Below are positions 32,495 through 43,879 of a stretch of DNA of 64,000 nucleotides, piece after piece. Location of the stretch: contig CM121341.1 of NCBI GenBank assembly GCA_051530055.1, forward strand, positions 18,476,001-18,540,000, read 5' to 3'. Positions within the stretch are counted from its first letter, which is position 1. Each line of letters begins with the position of its first letter. The position numbers and the translations under genes were made by a program. The notes below the pieces were generated by a model that worked only from the letters and a program-made list of their open reading frames with translations, had not been told where the DNA came from and did no database searches. This DNA comes from Neoechinorhynchus agilis (Eukaryota; Acanthocephala).

Positions 32495-33310
32495 TAGCTT
32501 GTTTGAAAGATTGTGAAGTCGCTGACTTCGACTCAAATCTGCTTGTAAAAAAGATTAGAAATCATACATTTCATTTTTGTTTGTGAAAACCATCTTCAAT
32601 GTACCATTCCAGATTGAAGCAACTTTAATTCTTATATGTTGACATCTTTCTTTTAGAAAATTCGCCCATGTTACCTACTTAGTAGTTTACGGTATTCCCG
32701 TAATCATGGAGACATAGTTCTCCTCTTTTATTGGTCGATCAATATACCTGATCTAACTGCCTGAGCCGTTTGGATCAAGTAATCGTTGGTTCGTTCGCTT
32801 GGACGAAGGATTTTGAAGCTTTAAGGAGAACCTAATTACACCCTCCACCGCAACACTTGGTTGCTTATACACTTTCGGACTCAACTTATAAAAATTAAAC
32901 CGGTTATGTATTCCAAAACATAAAATAAGTCACTTTTCGATATTTTGAAGTGTGAGTTATCAAATCTGCGCAAAATTACAACAACCGCGCATTTTACCAT
33001 TTACACAGTAAAAACAAACGATTAATTAAAGCTAAATTTCTTCCATAAGTTTAACATCGTTATATCACGATCGATCGCTAGTTCGAAATCTGTTGCCGTT
33101 CACAACATTGCGCTGCTATTAAATAACGATGCGCAATGTGAAGCGTTTGATTCCTCATTGGGGGGAACGAATTTTCCTTTGAGTATAAGTCAAATTAAAT
33201 TAATATTGGCAGTGTCCATACTTATGCTCGGGTAATAAAATCCTCTCTTAAAACGCGATGTTCATCGCCAATAAATCCTGAATCAGCCGAACTTAATTTG
33301 TTTAATATAA
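32495..33310. other. AT-rich, no gene seen
   Basis: No convincing coding or repeat signal on either strand. Confidence 0.45.
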
Positions 33311-33313
33311 AAA

Positions 33314-33601
33314 TTATTCTTTTTGAACGTTGTAATTTTCCGAAGTTTCCTGCATTGGTCTGCGGACTGTTCTGCGTTTTCGACTTGTCCGTAATTCATT
33401 TGCGGGGATGCCTTGAAGCATGAGTTTTACTTGCATTTCGACTAAATCGTCTTCGGCAGCCCGTTGAGCCGCCAGCAATTGCATGTGAGAGGCTGAAGTA
33501 CTAAATTTTGCCTTTTTCTTCTTTGGCTGTTTTGAGCAATCCTTGCTGGAATCTGTAATGCTTTGAGAGACTCCTCTTTTTCTTGATTGGCTTTTGCTCA
33601 T
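33314..33601 (-). CDS. Small basic, probably nuclear protein, unassigned
   Basis: A 95-residue frame from the ATG at 33601. It is rich in Lys, Arg and Ser, with clusters KKKKAKF and RKRRTVRRP that could act as nuclear-localisation signals, separated by a helix-like stretch (HMQLLAAQRAAEDDLVEMQV, then KLMLQGIPANELR). No family is recognised. Composition is protein-like and unlike the shadow frames nearby, but there is no homology or splice evidence to confirm it. It may be the last exon of a longer gene. Confidence 0.4.
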   Translation of the reverse strand: MSKSQSRKRGVSQSITDSSKDCSKQPKKKKAKFSTSASHMQLLAAQRAAEDDLVEMQVKLMLQGIPANELRTSRKRRTVRRPMQETSENYNVQKE

Positions 33602-33609
33602 CAAAATTA

Positions 33610-34245
33610 TACACTCAGTAGAAGATTGTGATGCCCGCTCAATATTATGATTTTCCTCTTGATATTGAGAAGGTGCTGTCGATTATACATGTTTACTAAT
33701 TTTATTGTTTCTGTATTGTATTTAGAAATCATTCATTCGTCTACTTTTGGCACGAGTTTTGTTTTGCAAATAAATGTATTGGAAAGCAATTGAAATTCGC
33801 GGAAACTTTGTGTTCATAAATTATTTTGCGTTGCTTTGGCGTAATCTTGAAATCGATTGATGTTACAAAAATCAAAACCGAATGGTGAACGGAATCTATT
33901 ACAAGAATTGGCACATACCACAAAAAGTCATTTTTTGTATGCTTATTTCTGTACTCTATTTAAGAACCTAATGACCGTTATGATTACAGTTTAATTACTT
34001 TTTTATTCCAGATCTTTATAATAAACAGCTAATTTTAAATATTTATTAAAGTCGTTATTTGTTCCTACGTAGATGAACAAAATTTAATCGATCATTCACA
34101 AGAAATCGATTTTCGGTTTAGATCAATCAATGAAAGTTCAGTGTCAGAATTGGGTTGTTATAGTCGAGTGGAAGGGTATGAATTTTTTAAATAAGAAACA
34201 CTGAAAGGTTGGAATGCTTCTGATCTCGAATCGCCAGGGATTGGT
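33610..34245. other. AT-rich, no gene seen
   Basis: No coding signal is readable on either strand. Confidence 0.45.
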
Positions 34246-34249
34246 CTTA

Positions 34250-34455
34250 GTATCTTAGACAATTGTTGATCAAGTCCTGCGCCGCGGTACCAAAGGACCC
34301 GAGTGTCTCGGCACCAAAGGGAACGAAATAATTATTTCGACCCAGGTCGCTGTATTTTGTAATTCGTGTCGTCCTCAGTGGCCGTTGCTGGCTGCGAGTG
34401 CGTCCACGAATGTGGCGTTCCAGAGAAGGCATTCTCCTTCTCGCCAACACATTGT
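34250..34455 (-). mobile_element. RLE-type LINE fragment E
   Basis: The minus strand reads KYSDLGRNNYFVPFGAETLG, followed by FGTAAQDLINN, the block just after the endonuclease core of this LINE family. It is short and decayed, and ends within the family's C-terminal region. Confidence 0.65.
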
Positions 34456-34689
34456 ACAGAATATAGAGTTCAAAAAATTATTCAACTTTTTATAGATAAC
34501 AATTAAAAATATAAAAGCTTAATGTGATATTTTAGGGCACTTCAAAATTTATCAAGTCTATCGGGTGTATTATATCGTAGATTTTTTTTAATTTATTGCG
34601 CATACACTCAAGGTCTTTTAAGGATCCATAAATTTGTATACATTGTCCAAATATCTAAATATAGAAGTTAGTAGTAGGAAGAGAAAGGA

Positions 34690-34850
34690 AAAGTCTCGAG
34701 TTAGGGCCGAGATCCCGCCGCGAACGGGAAAACCTGAACCGCCGAGAAGTGATTTTATGCGCTTGCCTGAACCAGATCGATGGGCTGTTTGCTCAAGGGA
34801 AATCATCAGCCGTGAAAAAGGCCAAACATAAATACGGAAAAACTTTCACG
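34690..34850 (+). repeat. SINE tail copy
   Basis: Contains CCAGATCGATGGGCTGTTTG, then AAATCATCAGCCGTGAAAAA and GGCCAAACATAAATACGG, matching the SINE 3' parts at 11378-11460 and 61455-61545. No clear tRNA-like head is seen upstream. Confidence 0.6.
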
Positions 34851-34859
34851 TCGACGTCG

Positions 34860-35280
34860 TTTCAATAAATCCATAGCTACTATATTTCGCATTCTTAAGA
34901 TGTTTCAACCGAGTGACAATACGTGCTTTTCAACGATGAATTTGCAGATACGTGATTTTTCAACTATCTATTTGCATGAGACTTGTAGCTTAAAGAGTTA
35001 AGATTGACATCTCATGGTACGAAGCCGCAATCGTTATTCGCGATTGCACAAAAACATTCTATGCATTTCCATTCGATAGGAGAGAGGAGCCCCTCCATTC
35101 GGAGGATCTGTAGGCCTTGAATTTTGCGGTGGCCATTCGCCACCTTCCACTGAAGTAAAGTTGATGATATGCTGCCTTCAAATCTACCTTGCTATAGAAT
35201 TAATATTTCGAAACCGTTTGAACAACAGCATCGATCCGAGGGAGTGGGTATGCATCTAATGCTGTATACCTATTTACCGC
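34860..35280. other. No gene seen
   Basis: Unassigned DNA between the SINE tail and the dispersed repeat copy 2. Confidence 0.4.
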
Positions 35281-35289
35281 CTCGATTGG

Positions 35290-35680
35290 TACTAAAGTGG
35301 ATGACCGCTCCTCTGATCTTTCCTCTGCACGGGGACTCAATTGCGCCAAAACGATAGCCAGGCAGCTTTGGCTACAGCAATCATCTCCGCTCGAGGCAGT
35401 CGGCTTGAGAAGAGATGGCGAAAAAATACCGGGTGGCACATCAACAGTTCCGTGGGAAAGAGGCCGTCTTCTTGGGACTTCTACAATTGCTAAGAGCAAC
35501 TTTTCTCTTGCAGTTTCAAGAGCCGAAGTGGTGAAAAGGGCGAAAGACGGAAAAAGGAAGAAGTACAAATTGCTCGACCGATCTACATTTTAGACAGCTC
35601 TCGTCATTGAGACAATTCGTGCCGTCGTACCAACACCGCAGAATTTTGTAAACAAGGTTGGAAAATGGTTGGTGGTAACA
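35290..35680 (+). repeat. Dispersed repeat of unknown origin, copy 2
   Basis: The direct partner of 4725-5110. The plus strand is open for 98 codons (GTSTVPWERGRLLGTSTIAK, then AEVVKRAKDGKRKKYK). It lies about 200 bp upstream of a Penelope-like element, but copy 1 has no PLE next to it, so it need not belong to the PLE. Confidence 0.6.
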
Positions 35681-35859
35681 ACAAAGTACTCCAGGGCACC
35701 GAAAGTGAATGCTTGATACATCCTCGAGGCAAAGGAGGATCAAGACCTTCCTTCGTTCCCATCGGAACTTTTATAAATTGGAAAAATGGCTTGTAAGAAT
35801 TATTCACTTATTTTTTGGATTTGCCCACCATTCTATGACTTTACAAAATAAATTTTTTA

Positions 35860-37080
35860 AAGATCATATTGAACTTGCCATACCTATCCCACGGACCTAT
35901 GATAATTGGAAGCTCTCGATCACTGACTGGAGGAAACTCTTGAGTTTCTGCACCAAATTTTCGAACTTCCAATTTTAGAGAATGGATTTTGATCAGGTGA
36001 ATTGTGTAACGATGGGCAGCCCTCTTGCACCGGTGCTTGCGGATTTATACATGCGGCAGTGGGAAGCGAAATACTTGATCCACAATTCCTGGAGTCTCAT
36101 TATGGGCCCGATGTGTAGAGGACACATTTATTCTCCTTGATCGTTCTGCCTATGCCTCCATGCATCTGCAGAACTACCTCAACACTAACGATCCACCCAC
36201 TCAATGGTCGACGGATGTCGAGACTAACAGTAGATTCAGTTTCCTTGATGTTGCGATAGAGCGTGTTGGTGGAGATGGATATGTGACTAAGGTGTATCGA
36301 AGAATCGATGTTCCACATCGTATAGTTCCATGGTTCTCCTCTCAACCACGAGAATATGAGATCTCCAGGGTGTGATCATTGGTACAACGAGCTTTTGCTT
36401 ATTGCAGCTCTAGTACTGACCTCGAACATGAACTGGATTTTGGGTTATCCGTTGAATCTCGTAAGGAATGTGATCGGTAGCGCTAGGTTTGGGAGGCCGA
36501 CAGTCGTGGCATCGGATAAGGATTGTGTGTTTCTTTAGTTGCCGTTTATTGACGAATCCTCCCATCAGAATTTATCTAGGGTCCTATTGGCAAGCCACCA
36601 GAGCAAACGTACGCTCGTCTATTCCAAACAAAAAAATTATGTTTATGGCTTGATCTGTCCGAGCATTCGTGAAGACCCAAGTGGTGCGGTATATAGAATA
36701 CCTTGTTCGGATTGTGATCGCTGCTATACTGGCCAGACAAATAACTTTGGGAGGAGGATGAAGGAACATCGCTATTCACTGAACAAACATAACACGAACT
36801 CCGCTGTGGTTTCTCACTGTTGAGACTATGGGCCATATGATCGATATTAACGACGCATATTTGTTGGTATGCAATGACCATAAGGTTGAGCTTGTTATTA
36901 TCGAGGCCATGTTCATTCAGGGAGCCAATACTTTCGAGGGAAACAAGACAGATTATTCCCTAAAGTGGGGGATACCTCCCAATAAGACAATGAGGTTGCC
37001 TAATTCCGTTTTAGATAATTTACTGAAGACGTCCAGTGTGATTGGACGAAATATTTCAATTAAAGTCATTCTTTGATATA
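35860..37080 (+). mobile_element. Penelope-like element, RT to GIY-YIG
   Basis: The plus strand reads SITDWRKLLSFCTKFSNFQF, then MGSPLAPVLADLYMRQWE (RT), DRSAYASMHLQNYL, SRFSFLDVAIERVGGDGYVT and YRRIDVPHRIVPWF (thumb). A GIY-YIG endonuclease follows at 36539-36830 (VYRIPCSDCDRCYTGQTNNF, RMKEHRYSLNKHNTNSAV), then the tail GHMIDINDAYLLVCN. At 37023-37056 is the terminal hairpin CTGAAGA-C-GTCCA-loop-TGGAC-GAAATATTT. The RT N-terminus is missing and there are about five frame changes, so it is a decayed, 5'-truncated copy. Confidence 0.88.
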
Positions 37081-37084
37081 AATT

Positions 37085-37555
37085 TTTATCCACTTCCACA
37101 TAATTAAGAACAGCGGTCTGCCGATAAAATGCCAATTTAATTTTCAAGGCGCCATCGGTATTTCGAATCGTCGACGAGAGGCCGGTTTTGCGTTTAATCG
37201 GGAGGGTGGGCACAAATAATTATTTTCTTTATCATTATTAAAACAGGTCGTTAAAGTACTGATTTTCAAAGACAAGGGGATGTCCATTCGGGTGGGAATC
37301 GGTGGTTATTGTCTGTGGGAGATTTATTTGATTTTGGTTGATTAATTGTGAATTTAAGAACGTTTATTTGTTTTATGATTCCAATTTTTTATCGACAATA
37401 ATCCAACAGAAACATTCACACCACCGCTCTAGATCTCTAGCTGTTTTCCGTTCTTTCCTCCGAATCAAATCGCAAGTCGAGATCGACTGGTAAATTCGAC
37501 AAAGCAGTCAGAATCCCAACGTGCTGATCGTCTCATGCGCAGTAAAGGGCATACT
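37085..37555. other. No gene seen
   Basis: AT-rich sequence without readable coding or repeat signal. Confidence 0.4.
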
Positions 37556-37559
37556 TTCA

Positions 37560-37790
37560 GAAATAGATTTATCTTGAAAATGTTCGGTCTTTTCGTTCGC
37601 CTTCTTCAGTAAATCTACAATTATAAAAATTTAATATTTTCAAAGAAGCATGGTCAAATAGTTTATCCGGTTGGACTCGCAGACTGAGTTTGTGGTCAAC
37701 GAAAAGGCCGAAAATTTTCAAGATAAATATATTTTTTCTGACAATAATGAAGTACAGGACGTGCATCACCACCGTCCGCAAAATTGGAAT
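37560..37790. repeat. Foldback element plus shared end motif
   Basis: The arms ATTTATCTTGAAAATGTTCG and GGCCGAAAATTTTCAAGATA are complementary. The left arm on the minus strand contains CTGAAGAAGGCG followed by GAACGAAAAG, a decayed form of the PLE terminal hairpin. The right side continues into ACAATAATGAAGTACAGGAC and GTGCATCACCACC, the motif shared with 9617 and 11099. Confidence 0.6.
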
Positions 37791-37900
37791 CGCTAATTAT
37801 ATTATTGAATAATTTCTTTACAAGGGTCATAATGTCGGCAGTTTCAAAGCAGATCCATCGTTGAGCTCACTCCGCTGGCGATTAAGGTCAGAATCCCCTG

Positions 37901-37974
37901 TGGCCAAGGTGGGGCTCGAACCCACGACATCCACCTTATTGGAGTGACGCTCTAACCGACTGAGCTACTCGGCC
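37901..37974 (-). tRNA. tRNA-Ile(AAT)-like, likely pseudogene
   Basis: A 74-nt cloverleaf with acceptor arms GGCCGAG/CTTGGCC and an intact T arm GTGGGTTCGAGCCCCAC. The anticodon stem TCACT/GGTGG pairs with two G-U ends, and the loop CCAATAA gives anticodon AAT but has C instead of the near-universal U at position 33. It differs from the copy at 61265-61338 only in the anticodon arm. No T-run terminator follows within about 50 nt. It may be a decayed tRNA or the head of a SINE. Confidence 0.65.
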
Positions 37975-37989
37975 GAATGGAAACGACTA

Positions 37990-38840
37990 TCAACGAATCG
38001 TTGAATGAAGTAGGTTTGATTGAGAATTTAATTCTCCGCAATAAACAAACATGAATAATTTAATCTTCAAACGTTTGAAGTGTATGTTTTAAACATTTGA
38101 TCAACTGCGAAACCTACGTTTCTTCGCAAAACCAGTTTTTAAACCATCCAAAAACATAGTACATCTAAAAATATTCTCTAAATTTACGAATGAACATTCC
38201 AATTACTGCAGATAAAATAAAATTTACAACTAGATTTAATTTATAGTTCTTGAGCCAAATATGACCTTTATAAACGCACTGTAGCCAGGAAGCGCTTGTT
38301 ATGCACTTCAAATATTTGGCGGGGAATCGATCCTTTCTTTCAATTACGTTCATAAATAAATGCTTCGTAGAGTGAATTTTTATTTGTTCAATAATGTTGG
38401 TAATACACGCGTTTTTTGATAATCGTGAAATTTGAGCTCTGATGGAGATCGGATACAACAGAAAGATTAAAACTTTTTACCGTATTAAACACACTGGAAC
38501 TTTCTTAGTGGTCGCATTTTGTTTTGACCCTTAACTTTTTTAAGAACAAACGTGCTTAACTTATGTTTAAATGGCTAATTTTTTAGCGCTCAAATTCTTC
38601 TTTTTTAAGACAGTTATATTAACTTGACATTTAAAAAGCCGATTCTTTGCACGGTTCAAAACCCACGGTGCCTACATAGCTTTGTGGTAATCATTTGGAC
38701 ATCGTGTTTACTTTTTAAATTTTTCCGATCTCGAAAACCGTATGTTTAAATTCTCCGTCTTTGAGCCGCAACGGTGAAATTCCTTTAGCCACATTTGGCT
38801 AAAAAATATTAAACTGTTTTATCTTCAGATACAATACGAT
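37990..38840. other. No gene seen; ATG101 upstream region
   Basis: AT-rich. A minus-strand frame at 38165-38458 is open but not protein-like. At the right end an acceptor (TTTTATCTTCAG, ending 38828) precedes the ATG101-like start by 25 nt. Confidence 0.4.
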
Positions 38841-38853
38841 TTGAGTTGAATGT

Positions 38854-39837
38854 ATGCAAGTTCTCACAACATTGAATTCGTTGGTAACAATTTATGAATC
38901 TAATGATCCTACTGCTTACATATAGGAAGTTCCTTCAACCTCAGTGAAGGACGTTTCTTTGGGTCAGTTATCAATTAAAAATTTATCATTTGAACTAGCT
39001 TTCAAAATAGCATTGGCGCACACGATATTCTTCAATCGCTTCAAAGGAAAGGTATTCTTCGAGCGGGCCATATTGTGATTTTCATGCCCATAATATTAAA
39101 GTGCCTCATTGACTTGAATTTTCTAATAACCCTGTCGGATTGATCCTGAAGCTTACAATCGATTGCTTTCACTTAAGAGAATCACTCGATGAACGTATCT
39201 TTTTATCCAGCCGATTTTAGTTAATTATAAGTAAAGAAAACTACTTGGTCGTTGGTCCAATCGATTTCGGCGACGTTGACTGTTCATCAGGTTGTGTTGA
39301 TTAACAGAAAATATAGTGTTATTTAAGTGCGCATATCCAGCAATCGATTGACGAGAGGGGCCGATGAAGCAATTAACTTATTTGTCGATTCGATAAAGGA
39401 CTCATTGTGTTTGATAAAAAAACAATGCTGTATTTCAACTTCATTTGGTTATTGAATTTACCACAAAGAACATAATCCGACATCCAGTAATAGATTCAGT
39501 TTTTCAGTGTTTGGGGAAACCATGGGAAATTTGGAATTTACGTTTTAAAATAAAAAGAAATCCAGAGCCAAGTGGTTTGTTCTTAAAACTCATTTTCATT
39601 GAACTTCATTTACAGTGTTACCATAAAGACAAGGAAATTGTTCGGGAGCAGCTGCTAAACTCCGTCGTTAGAATTTGTAATATTGTCAACTCAAGTGCAG
39701 AATTCGCACTGACGAAACTTGAGGATATTGGGATTTGAGTTATGAGGAATAGAGTCCATATTATTTTAAGGTATTTTTTCAAAGTGATTTGTTTTTATTT
39801 GCTTTGATAGATATACGAGAAACTTGATGAACAGTAA
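38854..39837 (+). CDS. ATG101: ATG101-like autophagy initiation protein
   Basis: ATG101 is a HORMA-fold partner of ATG13 in the ULK1 kinase complex that starts autophagy. The gene lies in small exons: 38854-38883, 38926-39051, 39221-39290, 39328 to about 39740, 39753-39770 and 39811-39837, with GT-AG introns of 42, 169, 37 and 40 nt; the junction into the fifth exon is unresolved. Matches to the animal protein include FELAFKIALAHTIFFNRFKG, the block NYLVVGPIDFGDVDC (human YSIGTVGTQDVDC), ADEAINLFVDSIKDSL, FTTKN, KPWEIWNLRFKI (human IPWEVWTVKVHV) and DKEIVREQLLNSVVRICNIV (human REKVGEKLCEKIINIV). The frame slips at a run of seven A at about 39416-39422, which could be a sequencing error or real decay. 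The C-terminus is shorter than in human. Homology is strong across exons, but functionality is uncertain. Confidence 0.6.
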
Positions 39838-39839
39838 AG

Positions 39840-40538
39840 AGTGATGTTTTAAAAACATCGATTGCAAAGAAAGAGCTACTAATAACTTACTATGCTTAAA
39901 AGGAATGAGCTCACTGCCGTACAAATTTCTTGTTTTTCTGATTTGATGTCATTGGAATTCGGAAATAACGTCCCATTTTGAAAGCAGCCATGATTTGTTT
40001 TGGAAAATAAGCACCGTAGGCCTTTTGGTATGTTGTCGGTTAAAATAAGTTTTATGATTGGTCCTTCTTCTACGAAGAACAAAGCAGAATTTAAGAAATT
40101 TAATTTTTCTGTACTCAAAGGTACTGTTGTTATTTTGTATTTTCCTTTAATGCTGCGTGTAATCGTGATGGTGTATGAAAACTTCTTTTCTGTGCATTCC
40201 TCTCAAAAAGCGTTTTCTCTCCAATGCGCTTAAAAAACCAATCGATCACACTCATTAGGTTCAGATTATAACGAAGTCCAGTAAAACTCGTATAATCTTT
40301 TCGATATTGTCAGTTCTTAATTTAACTTTTAACTTGTGTTCTTAATAAAACTTTGTTTTATATTACACCAAACCTCCAGAAAAGATGTCACTTTCTCTAT
40401 TGGACACATCTTCAATGTGCGTGAAAACTATAAATGATATTTATACTTTTGATAGGCACATGCTTGTCATATCAATTGATATGAACAACACCGAAATCGT
40501 GCATATTGATCCTTATGACTTGATCAATTAATTTTTCA
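39840..40538. other. No gene seen
   Basis: AT-rich. Short open frames on both strands near 39880-40230 have no protein-like pattern. Confidence 0.4.
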
Positions 40539-40540
40539 TT

Positions 40541-40779
40541 AGCCTTTCAAATAATGTACTTAATTGGATACCTTCGAAAGCTTTGTCTGAATTAAAAAGC
40601 TTGACACTATTGGACGTGTCAAACAATGCAATTGTCCAAATATTTAACGCCCCGTTCTTAAAAATGAAATCAGTTGGGCAAATAGACGTTAATGGAACAA
40701 ACTTAAAAATCGTTTTTGATACCTAGAACATTTGCAATTGATATAATAACTAGCTTTAACATATAGCAATTTTTAGACG
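40541..40779 (+). pseudogene. Duplicated 3' end of the LRR gene
   Basis: This matches 53931-54148 closely, from AGCCTTTCAAATAATG through the last three leucine-rich repeats, the stop region and the start of the 3' UTR (CTAGAACATTTGCAATTG). The 5' border is sharp at 40541. It keeps the reading (LTLLDVSNNAIVQIFNAPFL) but has no start, so it is a gene fragment. A LINE fragment follows immediately. Confidence 0.8.
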
Positions 40780-40784
40780 CTGTT

Positions 40785-41130
40785 GTGAAATTTGGAGAGG
40801 GCGTGTGATTTGGATCCGAAATGGCGGACATCAGCGACTTAGAATTCTGATGTCTTTTGGAAGATCGAGGTAGGATATGAGGTTGCGGGAGATTGATGGG
40901 ATCGTTTCAAAGCATTCAAAGAAGTTGAGGTAGAGTATGTAATTGGCGCATAAATCGTTTATGTGTGTGATTTCGTTAGAGGTTAAGGAGAGGGAAAGAT
41001 GGAATGATGATTGGGCGATTAGGGCGAAGATCGTCGGCATACAAGAAAAGCTTAGAGTGAGAGGAAAGAGGTTTAAGTTCGTTGAGGAAATTATATCTGT
41101 TGCAGAAATTTTAGGCCGGAAACCAAATTG
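40785..41130 (-). mobile_element. Jockey/CR1-like LINE, RT fragment 3
   Basis: The minus strand reads SSFHLSLSLTSNEITHINDL, then FETIPSISRNLISYLDLPKD, nearly the same as the copy at 30850-31140. It is closer to that copy than to 17375-17745. Confidence 0.75.
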
Positions 41131-41179
41131 AATAAGTGCAATTTTTCGATTGAAGATTGGCGGAATTACCCGAGAGCCC

Positions 41180-42700
41180 ATTACATGTCATCCGGACGCT
41201 GGCAGCGTTCACACGCTTGACCGCCAGACTCAAGTTTTGTCGCAAGAAAGTGATTGACTGCGGCTCTTTCGTCACACTCGCGATACGTCGCCCCACTTCA
41301 ATCACGAATTCCGCTGCGACCTTTCCAAATGCCCCGTAAGTCCCGACTCCGAAGGGCAGGAACAAAAACTGAGAGGCTAACTCATGATACTTCACGGTCT
41401 TAAATTCCTTCGCTCTCGTTGCCGCGACTCCTGCGCCTAATTTAGCGGTCGTTGTATTGCTGTTTGCCAGCGTATCGACGCATGTTGCGTCCCATAAAAG
41501 ACATCTGCCACGTGACCAGGGAAAGACCGTTACCCCGTCAGGACGTTTCCCGTCTGAGCGTCAGAGATTATTTCGCGCCAGGATGCAGGGCACCTGAATC
41601 GATCTCAGCGCTCGACTTATGATAGCATTGATTTCAGCATAGCGTGGAAAACGTCCTGCGGACCGCTTACATGAGAGACCGTGTTGCCCCTTGTTGTCCA
41701 CCGTGACACCACATCGACATTTATGAGTGACGCAAATGTTCATTCCGAATCTGAAGGTCTCATAATCCAGCAAAGTGCCCAAATTTGAGGATGGTATAGC
41801 ACCAAGCTAGGCTCCAGATTATTTGGTCGAACAAGCAGCGAGACGAATCCTAGCCATTTCATCCATCTGGTCTTGTAATTGAGATTGAACCCGATGAATG
41901 AGTGGAGAATCCCACGCTTGCTGTTTGTTGCTTTTTCTAGGTATCTGTGTTTGCCAGCTTAATGTTGTCCACTTCACAAAAGCTCGATCGAAATGCTCCG
42001 CGTTGATCTCAGGAAAAATATTAGTTGAGTACTTAAGACTAGCACAAAAGGAGGCAAGAAAGGCCGGTAAAGCGACATCTTTAGTCTGTAGTAGTCCGGA
42101 ACCCCCCCACTTAATGTCGGTAATGTAGCTTGTCTCCATGATGTATCGTCAAAGGCGATGTTAAGCATTTTCTCCAGATCACCGCGCAATAGGCAGTCCA
42201 ATTTATCGAGGTCGTCCGTGTTGTCGAAGGCAGGAACAGTCCTTAGTTTGTGGAGGAGCTTAGGCATGAAGAGGCAGTTCTTAATCAAGAAGATTGCTTC
42301 ATGGCTCTTCAATTCCGATGTTCTCTTGCATATCAACTTTAGCTCTGAAGCGGTCATTTCAATATCCTTTGGCAGATTCTCCTTCATCACGCAAGATTCC
42401 AATAGACGAAGCTTTCTAAGATTAATGGCTTCTATTCCTGGTGCAACCGATGAAAATTCATCCAATATAATTGACTCGTCTTTTTCCTTCATGTTTAGCA
42501 GCAGAATTTGGCACTTTGCGAAATTGAGTTGCAACCCCAGTTCTTTGGTTTTTTCTACGAGTATTTTTAAATCGTCCAGAACTATTGCTGGATAGTCTCC
42601 CAAAGTTGCGTCGTCAAGATACCAAGTATTGAATTTAGACTTTAAAGATTTAGCAGCGTGATTAACTGCGACTGAGAAACCGATGGGGCCCAGGAGGTGT
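41180..42700 (-). mobile_element. RLE-type LINE copy F, 5'-truncated
   Basis: Read on the minus strand, it starts at RT motif B (GPIGFSVAVNHAAK) and continues through motif C (WYLDDATLGD), the thumb (SHEAIFLIKNCLFMPKLLHK), the knuckle (HKCRCGVTVDNKGQHGLSC), RFPRYAEINAIISRAL, the endonuclease region near 41520 and the block FLFLPFGVGTYGAFGKVA with LAVKRVNAASVR. About five frame changes are present. The break inside the RT domain at about 42700 is typical 5' truncation. Confidence 0.85.
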
Positions 42701-42704
42701 TCAC

Positions 42705-43285
42705 TGTGTATTTTATGCGTCTGGTATGCCACTTAAATTTAGCATTTGATCCTTTTGCTTTTCAAGTGTTGCTTTTCAAACAAACATTTTCCCTTTTTCC
42801 TACTCAAGCCTGCGATTTTCGTAACGTAACCGAGAGTTCATATGTGGTTGTAAAGTCATGTAATTCGCTTATCATTAAGCCAAAGCATAGTAATGAAATA
42901 TGTTACAATCATAACTCTTTTTAACGTAAAGTTTATAGTGTTCATGCTTAGCCTATGAAATTAATAGCCTTTTTAATAACCACTGAGCTCTGCATAAAAC
43001 CTGTCTTCTCATTTCCAACAGGGAGTTTTTCTGATAACCGACCAGATAATTCAAGTCTTATTGACATCCATAAGCGCTCTAACATGCAATATACCTTAGG
43101 TTTTACTTCGTTGTGCGCCGTTTTTCTTTGCGTTAAAGAAAGGTTTCAAATTTTCCCATTTTTAACCGGTTTTTAGATTTCCTGCCCGATCACAGTTATC
43201 TTAGGTTTTCAATCAAATTCATATTGCTTTCTCATTTTTACTCTTGCTCTTTTTTACCGCAATTTTAAAATGGGGTAGCCATGTC
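42705..43285. other. No gene seen
   Basis: AT-rich sequence with no protein-like frames. Confidence 0.4.
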
Positions 43286-43289
43286 TACA

Positions 43290-43645
43290 TGCGTGAGTGG
43301 GAGTTAACTTTCTTGGAACTTTGTAGTGATGTAAATAGCTGGTGGCGGTACGTGGATGATGTGTTCATTTTGGCTGATTCAACCCACAGCAACGACTCAC
43401 TAAATGCAATGTAGAATAGTTCAGATCCGCACATACAGTGAACAGTTAAAAGTCATAACGGCAGTGTTGAGAGTTGGTTCCTGGACGTCCTGATTAAACA
43501 GTTAACGCAAGGCAAGGTAACCACCGCTTTATTTCGGAAACCAAACGGGTCATCGGGACCACCACATTGGTCTAGTCGCCGCCGTCACTTGGTGTTTCCC
43601 GAGAGAATTTATGATCTCAACACCTCACGTCGCGTGGAGTAAGGA
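43290..43645 (+). mobile_element. Penelope-like RT fragment, different lineage
   Basis: The plus strand reads WWRYVDDVFILADSTHSND (catalytic YVDD), then SWFLDVLIKQLTQGKVTTAL and FRKPN, the PLE block downstream of the catalytic site. The wording differs from the other PLE copies in the window (RYVDDTFLLID; FPFLDVWIYR), so it is a separate PLE lineage. Only about 350 bp remain, with one or two stops. Confidence 0.75.
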
Positions 43646-43879
43646 AAAAGAGAGGATAGTCAACGAGTTGAAAAATCGCTGATCTTGTTCAGGTTGCTTT
43701 ATATATCGCTACGGTCAACACAATTGAAGAATGCAAAACTTTAGCTTTAAATTATCGGCGGAGTGTTAAAAATCCATGAAAAACGTTGCACAACGCAGGA
43801 GGACGCCGGCGAACATTCTGTCACCGAATCTCGGGAACGGCGATACCGCGAACCCGAGCCATACAGTACAAAACGACTA

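Noticed and set aside
36100-36881. Minus-strand frames opposite the Penelope-like element
   Set aside because: Shadows of the plus-strand RT and GIY-YIG reading.
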